From Microbacterium oxydans (GTDB taxonomy: Bacteria; Actinomycetota; Actinomycetes; Actinomycetales; Microbacteriaceae): a DNA stretch of 64,000 nucleotides. The stretch covers positions 248,001 to 312,000 of the forward strand of contig NZ_BJOG01000008.1 in NCBI RefSeq assembly GCF_006540085.1, read 5' to 3'. A program made the translations under genes and the position numbers. How positions within the stretch are numbered: the first letter of the stretch is position 1; every line of letters begins with the position of its first letter. Below, piece after piece: positions 24,728-33,083 of the stretch. Under the pieces are notes generated by a model. It saw only the letters and a list, made by a program, of their open reading frames with translations, was not told the DNA's origin and searched no databases.

Positions 24728-25923
24728 CGACCCTCCTCCGATCCCATCGGCACAGTGACGACGACGACGAATTCGGTGGCCTCACGCCGCACATCGAGAG
24801 TTCCGCGCGCTTCCTCGATCCGCCGCCGCACACCGTCGAGGCCCGATCCGTCGTGCTCGATATCGGCGTCGACCGCGACATCATTCGCGATCTCATAGCG
24901 CCAGTCGTCGCCGACGCGACCCAGCAGGAGGCGTGCATACCGTCCGCCGCCGTGTCGGAGAACGTTCGTCGTCGTCTCCCTGATGACCGGACCGAGGGCG
25001 GATGCCGGTGCGGCGTTCGCATCCGCATCGATCGTGGCTCCCACATCGAGGCCGGCCGCCGTCAGGAGATCACGGGCGTTGGCGAGTTCGTCTCCCAGCG
25101 GCACGGAGCGGAAGCGCGTCGCGAGGTCTCTGGTCCCCTGTCGCGCCTCGTCGACGCTGATCCGCGCCGCACGGAGTTGCTCCATCCCCGCATCGGCGTC
25201 ACTCGGCAGCAGACGCTCGGCGAGCTCCAGCTGCAGCGCGATGACCTGGAGGTGATGCCCCTGCAGGTCGTGCACGTCGGTCGCCACCCGGAGGCGTTCC
25301 TGCGTGGCGGCGAGCCGAGCCTCGGAGGCCCTGGCGCGATCGAGCGTGATCAAGACATCCCACCACCACAGCGAGGTGACCGTCATCACGGGGAGGAAGA
25401 CGGTGTAGGCGGCGGTGAAGAGGAAGGGCACCTCGGGAGCGACGTCGAGGTGCGAGTCGACCACTGCGAGGGCGGCCAGGACGACCGTCGCAGCGATGAC
25501 GACCTTGTATCGGACACCCGGCTGCCAGTTCAGCAGCACGATCGACTGCACGATGGGCATGAGGGCGAGCTGCCAGCTCCCGATCAAGCCGCCGGCAGCC
25601 GCACCATAGGCGACCGCGATGAGGAGCGGTGCGCCGAGGCGCATCCAACGCACACCCGGCTCCGCGTCCAGACGATGCCGATAGTCGAGGAGCAGCGAGA
25701 CTGTGGAGCCGACCCAGAGGATTCCACCGCCTCCGACGATCACACCGCCGATACCCCGGAGGTCGACCGCGAGCGTGGTGACCGTCCACGCAGCGACAAG
25801 CGCGAGTTCGAACATGATGACTGCGGACGCCGTGTACCACCAGGTCGCGGTCACACCCCGCGACAACTGCCTCGCTCCCGGACTCGGCCCGACGGGGGCA
25901 GGGGGCTCGATACGACTGCTCAC
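24724..25923 (-). CDS. Sensor histidine kinase, HisKA_3 type
   Basis: A 399-residue kinase with about five or six membrane helices in residues 25-165, no large extracellular domain, then a coiled coil and the HisKA_3 dimerisation motif DLQGHHLQVIALQLEL with the phospho-histidine. The ATP-binding domain shows GGGRYARLLL and the G-box GSGLDGVRRRIEE. The GTG at 25923 is preferred because TATCGT lies 7 nt upstream (leaderless); GTG 25932 is the alternative. It phosphorylates the following regulator. Membrane-embedded sensors of this class often detect envelope stress. Confidence 0.9.
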   Translation of the reverse strand: MSSRIEPPAPVGPSPGARQLSRGVTATWWYTASAVIMFELALVAAWTVTTLAVDLRGIGGVIVGGGGILWVGSTVSLLLDYRHRLDAEPGVRWMRLGAPLLIAVAYGAAAGGLIGSWQLALMPIVQSIVLLNWQPGVRYKVVIAATVVLAALAVVDSHLDVAPEVPFLFTAAYTVFLPVMTVTSLWWWDVLITLDRARASEARLAATQERLRVATDVHDLQGHHLQVIALQLELAERLLPSDADAGMEQLRAARISVDEARQGTRDLATRFRSVPLGDELANARDLLTAAGLDVGATIDADANAAPASALGPVIRETTTNVLRHGGGRYARLLLGRVGDDWRYEIANDVAVDADIEHDGSGLDGVRRRIEEARGTLDVRREATEFVVVVTVPMGSEEGR

Positions 25924-25940
25924 GCTCCCCACGATAGGGC

Positions 25941-25956
25941 CGTGACAGTTGTCACG
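25941..25956. promoter_or_regulatory. Palindromic operator CGTGACA-GT-TGTCACG
   Basis: The two 7-base arms are perfectly complementary with a 2-base centre. The site lies just upstream of the kinase -10 box (25931-25936) and about 125 bases upstream of the divergent exporter gene, so it is a good candidate for the response regulator's own binding site. Confidence 0.5.
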
Positions 25957-26079
25957 GACGCGTCGTGCGATCTGCCCGGGAAGCGATGACGGGCCGACAC
26001 TGCCGCCGAAGGGAGCATTCGGCTGGACTGGAGTCATCGCATCGGAGACTCCGATCGCACCGACAACCGGGAGTATCCC

Positions 26080-26628
26080 ATGAACCTCATCGAGACCTTC
26101 CAGAACCTGGTGGCCCAGGTCCCCGAACTCGTGCAGCCGCTCATCGTCGCCCTCGCCGGCGCGATCCCCTTCATCGAGGGTGAAGGGGCGGTGAGCATCG
26201 GCATCATCGGCGGCATCTCTCCGGTGATCGCCGCGATCGCCGCGATCGTGGGCAACTTCCTCTGCGTCCTGGTGGTAGTGATCGTCAGCTCCGGAGCCCG
26301 ACAGGCCGTCGTGAACCGTTCGCGAGCCAAGACCGCGGCGCTCGCCGGTGCCGGCGGCGGCACGATCGACGAGCCGGCCGCGGATGCGGCCGACACTGGT
26401 CGCGGCACCGCGCGTCGCGAGAAGTTCCAACGTGCGTTCGAGCGCTACGGCGTTCCCGGGGTGAGCCTGCTCGGACCGCTCCTGCTGCCGACGCAGTTCA
26501 CCGCGACCATGCTTGCGGCTTCCGGCATCGGCAGGGCGCGCATCCTCTTCTGGCAGGCTCTGGCCATCATCGGCTGGACCACCGTCGTCGCCGTCATCGT
26601 CGGAAGCGCGGTGTACGCGATCCGCTGA
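26080..26628 (+). CDS. Small multidrug export protein family membrane protein
   Basis: A 182-residue membrane protein of the Sm_multidrug_ex family (PF06695). It has three or four hydrophobic helices, with the family motif AGAIPFIEGEGAVSIG near residue 28 and GPLLLPTQFTATMLAASG near residue 133. A polar, Ala-rich loop of about 40 residues separates the halves. Function in drug export is by family name only. It is divergent from the kinase operon and may be co-regulated with it. Confidence 0.82.
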   Translation: MNLIETFQNLVAQVPELVQPLIVALAGAIPFIEGEGAVSIGIIGGISPVIAAIAAIVGNFLCVLVVVIVSSGARQAVVNRSRAKTAALAGAGGGTIDEPAADAADTGRGTARREKFQRAFERYGVPGVSLLGPLLLPTQFTATMLAASGIGRARILFWQALAIIGWTTVVAVIVGSAVYAIR

Positions 26629-26646
26629 TCTTCGTAAGGAGACTGG

Positions 26647-26683
26647 ATTCAGAATATCTTGAATTCAGTCTTTTCTGTATAGT
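26647..26683 (+). promoter_or_regulatory. Promoter/operator of the CmtR-like repressor and CDF operon
   Basis: An AT-rich island in GC-rich DNA. ATTCAGAATATCTTGAAT (26647-26664) is an imperfect dyad of the ArsR/SmtB type, and ATTCAG recurs at 26663-26668. The -10 TATAGT (26678-26683) ends 6 nt before the GTG start, so transcript and ORF begin together. Repressor on the dyad would occlude the -35 region. Confidence 0.7.
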
Positions 26684-26689
26684 TGAGCT

Positions 26690-27025
26690 GTGACCACCGC
26701 TCTCGCCTCCCTCACCCACACGGCAGCAGTCGCCCGTCTGGGGCACGCCCTCTCGGACGCCACCCGGGCCGGTGTGCTGCTGGCACTGCGAGAAGCGCCC
26801 CGATACCCCGCCGACCTGGCCGATGCGCTCGGCGTCTCACGCCAGGCCATGTCGAACCACCTCGCCTGCCTCCGCGGATGCGGGCTCGTCGAGAGCGTTC
26901 CGGACGGACGCCGAAGCAGCTACCGACTCGCGGATCGCCACCTCGCTCCAGCCCTCGACATGCTCATGCGGGTCACGCTCATCGTCGAGCCGGACTGCTG
27001 CTCGGGTGAAGGCTGCACCTGCTGA
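26690..27025 (+). CDS. ArsR/SmtB-family metal-sensing repressor (CmtR-like)
   Basis: A 111-residue winged-helix repressor. The recognition helix lies in LADALGVSRQAMSNHLACLR, and Cys residues occur at the end of that helix (HLACLRGCG) and in a C-terminal tail CCSGEGCTC, the type of thiolate cluster used to bind Cd, Pb or Zn in CmtR-like sensors. It starts with GTG on a leaderless transcript. It is translationally coupled (TGATG) to the CDF transporter it presumably controls. Confidence 0.9.
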   Translation: MTTALASLTHTAAVARLGHALSDATRAGVLLALREAPRYPADLADALGVSRQAMSNHLACLRGCGLVESVPDGRRSSYRLADRHLAPALDMLMRVTLIVEPDCCSGEGCTC

Positions 27026-27726
27026 TGACCCCCACGGCAGCCGCGACGCGCCGCGAGACCCTCCACCGCCGCATCCGCCTGATCGTCGGAATCACCATCG
27101 GCTACAACCTGATCGAGGCGGTCATCGCGATCGCCGCCGGATCCGTCGCCTCGTCAGCCGCGCTCGTCGGCTTCGGACTGGACTCCACGATCGAGGTGCT
27201 CTCCGCGGCCGCGGTCGCCTGGCAGTTCACCCGCCGCGATCCGGAACGCTGGGAGAAGCCGACTCTGCGCGTGATCGCCATCGCCTTCTTCGCACTGGCG
27301 ATCTATGTGACGGCGACGTCCGCGACTGCGCTGGTCACGGCCGAGCGCCCCGAGCACAGCACGATCGGCATCGCTCTGACCGCGATCAGCGTCGCGGTCA
27401 TGCCGTTCCTCTCCCTCGCCGAACGCCGGGCGGGGCGAGAACTGGGTTCGGCCACGGCGGTCGCAGACTCGAAGCAGACCCTCATCTGCACCTACCTCTC
27501 CGCCGCGGTGCTGGTCGGGCTGGTCGCGAACTCGCTGCTCGGCTGGTGGTGGGCCGATGCGGTCGCCGGTCTCGTCATCGCCGCCTTCGCGGTGCGCGAG
27601 GGCCTCGAGGCATGGCGGGGCGACGCCTGCGCGACGTCGGTCGGGATGCTGCTCGAGGACGACGCCCACGACCACGACCACAACCACAACCACGACCACG
27701 ACCACGACAACGACGACGCACGCTGA
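27025..27726 (+). CDS. CDF-like cation efflux transporter with His-rich tail
   Basis: A 233-residue protein with about six membrane helices. The helix-2 metal site appears as GFGLDSTIEVLS and helix 5 as WWWADAVAGLVIAAF, the pattern of short cation-diffusion-facilitator-like proteins without a large cytoplasmic domain. The C-terminus is a repeat of His-Asp/Asn pairs (HDHDHNHNHDHDHD), a probable metal-binding tail. It likely exports Zn, Cd or a similar ion under the control of the upstream repressor. Confidence 0.88.
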   Translation: MTPTAAATRRETLHRRIRLIVGITIGYNLIEAVIAIAAGSVASSAALVGFGLDSTIEVLSAAAVAWQFTRRDPERWEKPTLRVIAIAFFALAIYVTATSATALVTAERPEHSTIGIALTAISVAVMPFLSLAERRAGRELGSATAVADSKQTLICTYLSAAVLVGLVANSLLGWWWADAVAGLVIAAFAVREGLEAWRGDACATSVGMLLEDDAHDHDHNHNHDHDHDNDDAR

Positions 27727-27760
27727 AGCCGCCCCCAGGGGCGGCACCTAGGCTGAGGGG

Positions 27761-28669
27761 ATGGAAACCGCTCCCCCGACGTCGGCTCGGGATCTGCTAG
27801 GTCGGACGGTTCTCGTCACGGGCGCGAACGCGGGCATCGGCTACTGGTGCGCGGAGCAGCTCGCCGCACGTGGCGCACGCGTCGTCCTCGGCTGTCGCTC
27901 CCCCGAACGCGCGCGCACGGCGGTCTCCTCGATCAGAAGCCGGGTGCCGGACGCCGACCTGCGCGTGCTGGCACTCGACCTCGGCTCGCTCGGAAGCGTG
28001 TCAGACGCAGCCTCCGGAGTGGATGAACGCCTCGACGCGATCATCTGCAACGCCGGCGTGAAGGCGGCGGATCGGGCGGCGCGCACGAGCGACGGCCACG
28101 ACCTCATGGTCGGCACGAACTTCCTCGGTCACTTCGCCCTGGTCGCACAGCTCGAGGCGGGGCTCGCTCCGGATGCCCGTGTGGTCGCGGTCGGCTCGAT
28201 CGCCCACCGTTTCGCACGCCTCGACCCGGCGACGCTCGACGACCCGTGGACCGGTTCCTCACTGCAGCAGTACGGGCGGTCGAAGGCGTCTCTGATTGCT
28301 TTCGCGTTCGAGCTGGCACGGCGCTGGGGCGGCTCATCCCGCTCGGCGGTCTGCGCGCACCCGGGCTATGCGGTCGACCCGCTCACCCCTCAGCGCCCCG
28401 GCCTGGCGGCGGTGCCCGGAATCGTCCGCGCGCTGGCGGCACCGACCAAGATGCTCGTGCAGGGCAAGGATGGCGGGGCGCTGCCGATCGTCCATGCTGC
28501 GACATCGGCGGAAGTCCTCAACGGCGAGTACTGGGGTCCCGGCGGTGTGCTCGAGTTCCGCGGAAGCCCCGCGCGGGTGGCGGCGTCGGAGAAGGTGCGC
28601 TCATCCGAAGTGGGCGCGGCGCTGTGGGCGGCGGCCGAGCGCCTCACCGGGGTGCCCTTCCCGACGTGA
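27761..28669 (+). CDS. Short-chain dehydrogenase/reductase, retinol dehydrogenase-like
   Basis: A 302-residue SDR. The cofactor loop is TGANAGIG at residues 18-25, followed by GCRSPERA, which favours NADPH. The NAG motif (ICNAGVK) and the catalytic YGRSK with an upstream Ser (AVGSIAHR) are present. The C-terminal part ends EYWGPGGVLEFRG, typical of the WWOX/retinol-dehydrogenase-like group. TAGGCT lies 6 nt before the ATG, so the message is probably leaderless. Substrate unknown. Confidence 0.9.
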   Translation: METAPPTSARDLLGRTVLVTGANAGIGYWCAEQLAARGARVVLGCRSPERARTAVSSIRSRVPDADLRVLALDLGSLGSVSDAASGVDERLDAIICNAGVKAADRAARTSDGHDLMVGTNFLGHFALVAQLEAGLAPDARVVAVGSIAHRFARLDPATLDDPWTGSSLQQYGRSKASLIAFAFELARRWGGSSRSAVCAHPGYAVDPLTPQRPGLAAVPGIVRALAAPTKMLVQGKDGGALPIVHAATSAEVLNGEYWGPGGVLEFRGSPARVAASEKVRSSEVGAALWAAAERLTGVPFPT

Positions 28670-28707
28670 CGGCGCCGGGTGTCCGACCCCCGCGACAGGA
28701 TGAGGCC

Positions 28708-29613
28708 ATGATCACGCTGCTCTCCGCGCCGTCCAACCTCGGCCTCCGCCCGCCACAGCCCGGCGCGGTTCCGGGTGCGGCGAAGGCCCCGGAAGCGCTG
28801 CGCGAGGCCGGGCTGTTCAGCCGATTCGCCGCGGTCGGCGCCACCGACTCGGGCGTCGTCCTCCCCGGACGCTATGTCGACGACGCCGCGACGAGGCCCC
28901 CCGGCCACGTGCGGAACGAGGTCGCGATGGTCGATCACGCGCGACGCCTCGCCGCCCGCATCGGTCAGGCGTTCGACAGGGATGAGGCGCCGCTGGTGAT
29001 CGGCGGCGACTGCTCGATCCTCCTGGGTGCAGGCATCGCCTGCGCCCATCGCGGCGGGATCGGACTCGTGCACATCGACGGCCACACCGACTTCCGCCAC
29101 CCCGGCAACGACCCCGACAGCGCGAGCGTGGCCGGGGAAGACCTCGCCGCGGCGGTGGGACTGCACTGGCCGGCCATCGCCGACATCGACGGCAGCGGCC
29201 CTTACTTCCCTGCCGCCCGCACCGCGCACATCGGCCACCGCGACGACGACGAGCAGCAGCAGGAGGCACGCGCCGTCCTGGGGAGGGTTGCTCCGGCAGC
29301 GGAGGTCCTATCCCGCGGAGCACAGCGGGTCGGCGCGGAGTGTGCCGCAGTGGCAGGGCCGGCCTACTGGCTGCAGCTCGACGTGGATGTGCTCGACCCC
29401 TCCGTCATGCCCGCGGTCGACAGTCCCGACCCGGGAGGGATCGGCGCGGCGGAGCTCACCGCACTGCTGCGGGAGCTCGCGCCGCGCGCCGTCGGCGCCT
29501 CCGTGACGGTTTTCGACCCCGACCTCGACCCCGACGGGCGCTACGCCCGCCTGCTGGTCGATGTCCTCTCGGAGGGACTCCACGAGCTGGGAACCCTGAC
29601 ACCGCGCACCTGA
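28708..29613 (+). CDS. Arginase/agmatinase-family ureohydrolase
   Basis: A 301-residue ureohydrolase-fold enzyme with two manganese-site motifs intact: HIDGHTDF and LDVDVLDPS. The first motif, normally GGDHS, reads GGDCS (Cys102), so one metal ligand is a cysteine. This is found in some family members of uncertain substrate and argues against assuming arginase activity. Likely reaction is hydrolysis of a guanidino or formimino group. The ATG at 28708 follows GAGG. Confidence 0.85.
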   Translation: MITLLSAPSNLGLRPPQPGAVPGAAKAPEALREAGLFSRFAAVGATDSGVVLPGRYVDDAATRPPGHVRNEVAMVDHARRLAARIGQAFDRDEAPLVIGGDCSILLGAGIACAHRGGIGLVHIDGHTDFRHPGNDPDSASVAGEDLAAAVGLHWPAIADIDGSGPYFPAARTAHIGHRDDDEQQQEARAVLGRVAPAAEVLSRGAQRVGAECAAVAGPAYWLQLDVDVLDPSVMPAVDSPDPGGIGAAELTALLRELAPRAVGASVTVFDPDLDPDGRYARLLVDVLSEGLHELGTLTPRT

Positions 29614-29629
29614 CGACGGAGGCGCGGGA

Positions 29630-30910
29630 TCAGGCGTCCGACTCCGCGATGGGATCGGTCATGACCCGCACACGCGCGATGCGTCGGCGGTCCATCTCGG
29701 CGACCTGGATCGTCGCACCGGGAACCTCCACGGTGTCTCCGACCACGGCGAGGCGTCCCAGCTGCTCGGTCACGAAGCCGGCGATGGTGTCGGACGATCC
29801 GCGCGGCATCGCCAACCCGGTCGCCTCTTCGAAGTCCTGCAGGTTGAGTCGCCCGTCGATGCCGTCGTCCGCCGAGATGAACACCTCCGCGTCGTACTCG
29901 TCGAAGATCTCGCCGACCACCTCCTCGACGAGGTCTTCGAGGGTGACGAGACCGTCCGTCCCGCCGTACTCGTCGACGACCACCGCGATGTGATGCCCCT
30001 CGGCCCTCATGCGGGTCAAGGTCGGCAGCACGCGCGCGGTCGAGGGGATGTAGGGGATGTCGCGCATGAGCGCGCTCAGCGGACGGGTCGGATCGTCGGC
30101 GGCAGCCTCGAACAGGTCGCGCACGTGCACGAACCCGGTGATGTCGTCGATCGAGGTCTCCGACACGGGGTAGCGCGAGAACGGCAGGTCGCGCACCTGC
30201 GCGATCACCTCTCCGACCCGCGCGGCCTCGTCGAGGGCGACGACCTCGGGGCGCGGCCGCATGACCTCGCTGACCTGGCGTCCGCGCAGGGACAGCACGT
30301 CGTCGAGGATACGTCGTTCGTCATCCGGGAGCCCCTGGTGGCTGGCCACGATGTCGCGCACCTCCTCGTCGGTCATCTCGTCGCTGGTCTTGTGCGGATC
30401 CCCTCCGAGCAGCCGGACGAGGGCGTTGGTCGAGACCGAGAGCAGCCAGATCACCGGACGCATGATCGTCGCGAACCCGTTGAGGGCTGGCGCGACCGCG
30501 TAGGCGAACTGCGCGTTGCGCTGGATCGCGAGACGCTTCGGCACGAGCTCGCCGAGCACCAGCGACAGGTACGCGATCACGAGGGTGAGCACGAGCGTCG
30601 CGACGGTCAGCGAGAGGGCGGGCGTCAGCCCCCACGACTCGAGAACCGGTGCCAGGGACGGCGCGATCGACGTCGCACCGTATGCCGCCGAGGCGAAGCC
30701 CGCGACGGTCACACCGATCTGCACCGCGGACAGGAAGGTGTTGGGATTGCGAGCGAGGGAGGCGACCTTCGCTCCACGACGACCGCGCTGCCCGATGGCG
30801 TTGATCTGACTCTCACGCAGCGTGACCAGCGCCATCTCCGTCGCAGCGAAGACACCGCCGATCAGCACGAACGCGAGGACGAGGGCGATGTTCCAGAGCA
30901 GGTCGCCCAT
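29630..30910 (-). CDS. CNNM/CorC-type hemolysin-family membrane protein
   Basis: A 426-residue protein with the DUF21 membrane domain (about residues 1-190, four helices), a CBS pair (about 210-335; VMRPRPEVVALDE, PYIPSTARVLPTL) and a C-terminal CorC_HlyC domain (about 345-420). CNNM-like proteins are implicated in Mg or Co efflux. The hemolysin name is historical. It is 94 bases downstream of the TerC gene on the same strand, separated by a terminator. Confidence 0.93.
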   Translation of the reverse strand: MGDLLWNIALVLAFVLIGGVFAATEMALVTLRESQINAIGQRGRRGAKVASLARNPNTFLSAVQIGVTVAGFASAAYGATSIAPSLAPVLESWGLTPALSLTVATLVLTLVIAYLSLVLGELVPKRLAIQRNAQFAYAVAPALNGFATIMRPVIWLLSVSTNALVRLLGGDPHKTSDEMTDEEVRDIVASHQGLPDDERRILDDVLSLRGRQVSEVMRPRPEVVALDEAARVGEVIAQVRDLPFSRYPVSETSIDDITGFVHVRDLFEAAADDPTRPLSALMRDIPYIPSTARVLPTLTRMRAEGHHIAVVVDEYGGTDGLVTLEDLVEEVVGEIFDEYDAEVFISADDGIDGRLNLQDFEEATGLAMPRGSSDTIAGFVTEQLGRLAVVGDTVEVPGATIQVAEMDRRRIARVRVMTDPIAESDA

Positions 30911-30938
30911 CAGCGGGCCGCCTCGTCTGTGGTGGGGT

Positions 30939-30964
30939 GAGCGCCCGGGACGAACCGGGCGCTC
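30939..30964 (-). terminator. Terminator behind the TerC gene
   Basis: A perfect 10-bp stem GAGCGCCCGG / CCGGGCGCTC with a 6-nt loop lies 40 bases after the TerC stop and before the CorC-like gene. There is no clear T-run. Confidence 0.6.
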
Positions 30965-31004
30965 GTACTGTCAGAGTCCGAAGAGTCAGAACAGCGCTGC
31001 GCGC

Positions 31005-32045
31005 TCAAGAATGCTCCTTGTTGTCGGTGGTGTTGTTGGTGTGGGTGGTGGATTCGGTGGACGAGACCTCGTGGCCCGAGGCCGGGACGCGACGGGTCTT
31101 GATCAGGCTGGCCACGGTGGCCACGGCGATCGTCGCGCCGATGAAGAGCAGCGAGAACCAGATCGGGATCTCGGGGGCCCACTCGACGCCCTGGCCGCCG
31201 TTGATGAACGGAAGCTCGTTGACGTGCAGCGCGTGCAGGACCAGCTTGACGCCGATGAACGCGAGGATGACGGCGAGGCCCTGAGCAAGGTAGACGAGCC
31301 GCTCGAGCAGCCCGCCGATCAGGAAGTACAGCTGACGCAGACCCATGAGCGCGAAGGCGTTCGCCGTGAAGACGATGTACGCCTGGTCGGTGAGGCCGTA
31401 GATCGCGGGGATCGAGTCGACCGCGAACACGAGGTCGATGAAACCGATCGCGATGATCGTCAGCAGCATCGGAGTGACGAAGCGCTTGCCGTTCTTCACG
31501 ACGGTGAGGCGGTCGCCGTTGTAGTCCTCGCTCACCGGCAGGTGACGACGCACGAAGGTCATGAACCGCCCGTTGGCCGGGTTGCTCTCGTGGTCGCTGA
31601 ACGCCTGACGGTAGGCGAGCACGAGCAGCAGAGCGCCGAACAGGTAGAAGATCCAGGAGTAGTTCTCGATGAGCGTCGCGCCGATGGCGATGAAGATTCC
31701 GCGCAGGATCAGCGCGATCACGATGCCGATCATCAGCACCTTCTGCTGGTACTTCTTCGGCACGGCGAAGCCGGTCATCACGATGAGGAAGACGAAGAGG
31801 TTGTCGATCGACAGCGCCTTCTCCGTGAGGTAGCCGGCGAAGTACTCGCCGCCATACGTCCAGCCGGAGACGACGCCGATACCGACACCGAACAGCAGCG
31901 CGAGGCTGATGTAGAAGATCGACCAGCGGGCCGATTCACCGATCGTCGGCTCGTGCGGCGTGCGCACGTGCGCGAAGAACTCGTAGACGAAGAACGCGAT
32001 CGTGACGGCGATCGTGATGATCCAGATCAGGGGGGTGACGTCCAA
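31005..32045 (-). CDS. TerC-family integral membrane protein (probable Mn exporter)
   Basis: A 346-residue protein with about nine membrane helices. The family signature is seen in EKALSIDNLFVFLIV and in DLVFAVDSIPAIYGLT, both with the conserved acidic residues that line the ion path. Several TerC homologues efflux manganese, which agrees with the manganese riboswitch in its leader. The start is TTG at 32045 with GGAG seven bases before. The C-terminal tail is hydrophilic. Confidence 0.93.
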   Translation of the reverse strand: MDVTPLIWIITIAVTIAFFVYEFFAHVRTPHEPTIGESARWSIFYISLALLFGVGIGVVSGWTYGGEYFAGYLTEKALSIDNLFVFLIVMTGFAVPKKYQQKVLMIGIVIALILRGIFIAIGATLIENYSWIFYLFGALLLVLAYRQAFSDHESNPANGRFMTFVRRHLPVSEDYNGDRLTVVKNGKRFVTPMLLTIIAIGFIDLVFAVDSIPAIYGLTDQAYIVFTANAFALMGLRQLYFLIGGLLERLVYLAQGLAVILAFIGVKLVLHALHVNELPFINGGQGVEWAPEIPIWFSLLFIGATIAVATVASLIKTRRVPASGHEVSSTESTTHTNNTTDNKEHS

Positions 32046-32107
32046 ATTCGGGCTCCAGACTCGGGGTACGACAGTACCGCCAAAGTCTTCTCCATTCCAT
32101 GGAACAT

Positions 32108-32182
32108 GGAACCGGTGGCCCGGGATGCGACATGCATCCGTAATGACGACCCCACCGTGTCGGAGTACTCCCCTTGGGTTCC
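32108..32182 (-). promoter_or_regulatory. yybP-ykoY (manganese) riboswitch upstream of TerC
   Basis: On the minus strand, P1 GGAACC/GGTTCC (32182-32177 with 32113-32108) encloses AAGGGGAGTA (32175-32166) and GTCGTCA (about 32151-32145), the two hallmark loops of the yybP-ykoY aptamer. A GGATGC/GCATCC hairpin lies between GTCGTCA and CCACCGG. A TAATCT -10 box sits at 32191-32186. High Mn would be expected to turn TerC on. Confidence 0.85.
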
Positions 32183-32279
32183 CCCAGATTAGGAGAACAC
32201 CCTTTGCGCTTCCTGTGGATCTGCCGGGAACGTCCCGCTCCGGGCGAGGAAGGAGCGTCGGCGATCGATGCGGGAGCTG

Positions 32280-32969
32280 CTAGTCCCCGATCTCGGGCCG
32301 GGTGAGCTCCTGCTCCTCGGCGCGATCGATGATCGCGGGGAGCACTTCATCGAAGAACGTCACGAGCACGGCCCGGGTCTCCACGGCATCGCGCTCGAGG
32401 ATCGCGCTGCGCAGGGAGTCGACGAATCCACCGACACCCTCCCAGTCGAAGGCATCCCTCGCGTGCTGACCGAACCGGCGGATCTGCGGCCCGAGGCGTT
32501 CGATGATGACCGCCCGCGAGGCGTTGCCCTCGATGCGCGCGAAGCCCGTCGCCGTGCCTCGCAGCGCGACACCGAAGCCGGCGACGTCGCGCGACTTGAT
32601 CGCGGCAGACATCTCATCCGCGAGCTCGGCGAGGTACGCGAGATCGTCATCCTGGATGAGCGGCATCACGTGGCGCACCGATCCGATCCAGATGTCTCCG
32701 AAGAGGTCGACCGCGTTGCGGACCTGATTGAGGTCGATCGGCGCGACCCGGGTGTAGCGGTTGCGCTGCATCTCGACGAGGCCGTGGTCTGCCAGTCGGT
32801 CGAGAGCGTGCCGGATCGGAGTCTTCGAGGTTCCGAGGCGCTCGGCGAGCTCATAGTCACGCAGCCGCTCTCCCGGGCGCAGCTCACCGCTGATGATCGC
32901 GTCCTGCAGCCGGTTGTAGGCCTCATCGCTCATCGACCTGCGCTCGAGGGGTCCGCCTGAGAGTGCCAC
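32280..32969 (-). CDS. GntR-family transcriptional regulator (FCD-like)
   Basis: A 229-residue regulator. The winged helix covers residues 12-80 (LRDYELAERLGTSKTPIRHAL is the recognition region), followed by an all-helical effector domain with scattered His/Asp residues that may hold a metal. The start is GTG 32969, eight bases behind GGAGGA; the longer TTG reading has no such site. It is divergent from the ACR3-like carrier and is its likely regulator. Confidence 0.88.
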   Translation of the reverse strand: MALSGGPLERRSMSDEAYNRLQDAIISGELRPGERLRDYELAERLGTSKTPIRHALDRLADHGLVEMQRNRYTRVAPIDLNQVRNAVDLFGDIWIGSVRHVMPLIQDDDLAYLAELADEMSAAIKSRDVAGFGVALRGTATGFARIEGNASRAVIIERLGPQIRRFGQHARDAFDWEGVGGFVDSLRSAILERDAVETRAVLVTFFDEVLPAIIDRAEEQELTRPEIGD

Positions 32970-32997
32970 TGCCTTGTCCTCCGCTCGAGCACGCAAA

Positions 32998-33025
32998 TGT
33001 AGTAGAGCCTGAAGTTCTACCTACA
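32998..33025. promoter_or_regulatory. Inverted repeat between GntR and carrier genes
   Basis: TGTAGTAGA (32998-33006) and TCTACCTACA (33016-33025) are complementary apart from one extra base, forming a dyad 29 bases upstream of the GntR start and 58 bases upstream of the carrier. It is the probable GntR operator. Confidence 0.5.
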
Positions 33026-33083
33026 CTGCAATGTATCGCATCCCGCGTAATCGCCGTGAAAAAACAGGGTCTTGGAGGTGGTG

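Noticed and set aside
27657-27720. Dense CAC/GAC repeat as a possible binding array
   Set aside because: It is simply the codons for the His/Asp tail of the CDF transporter.
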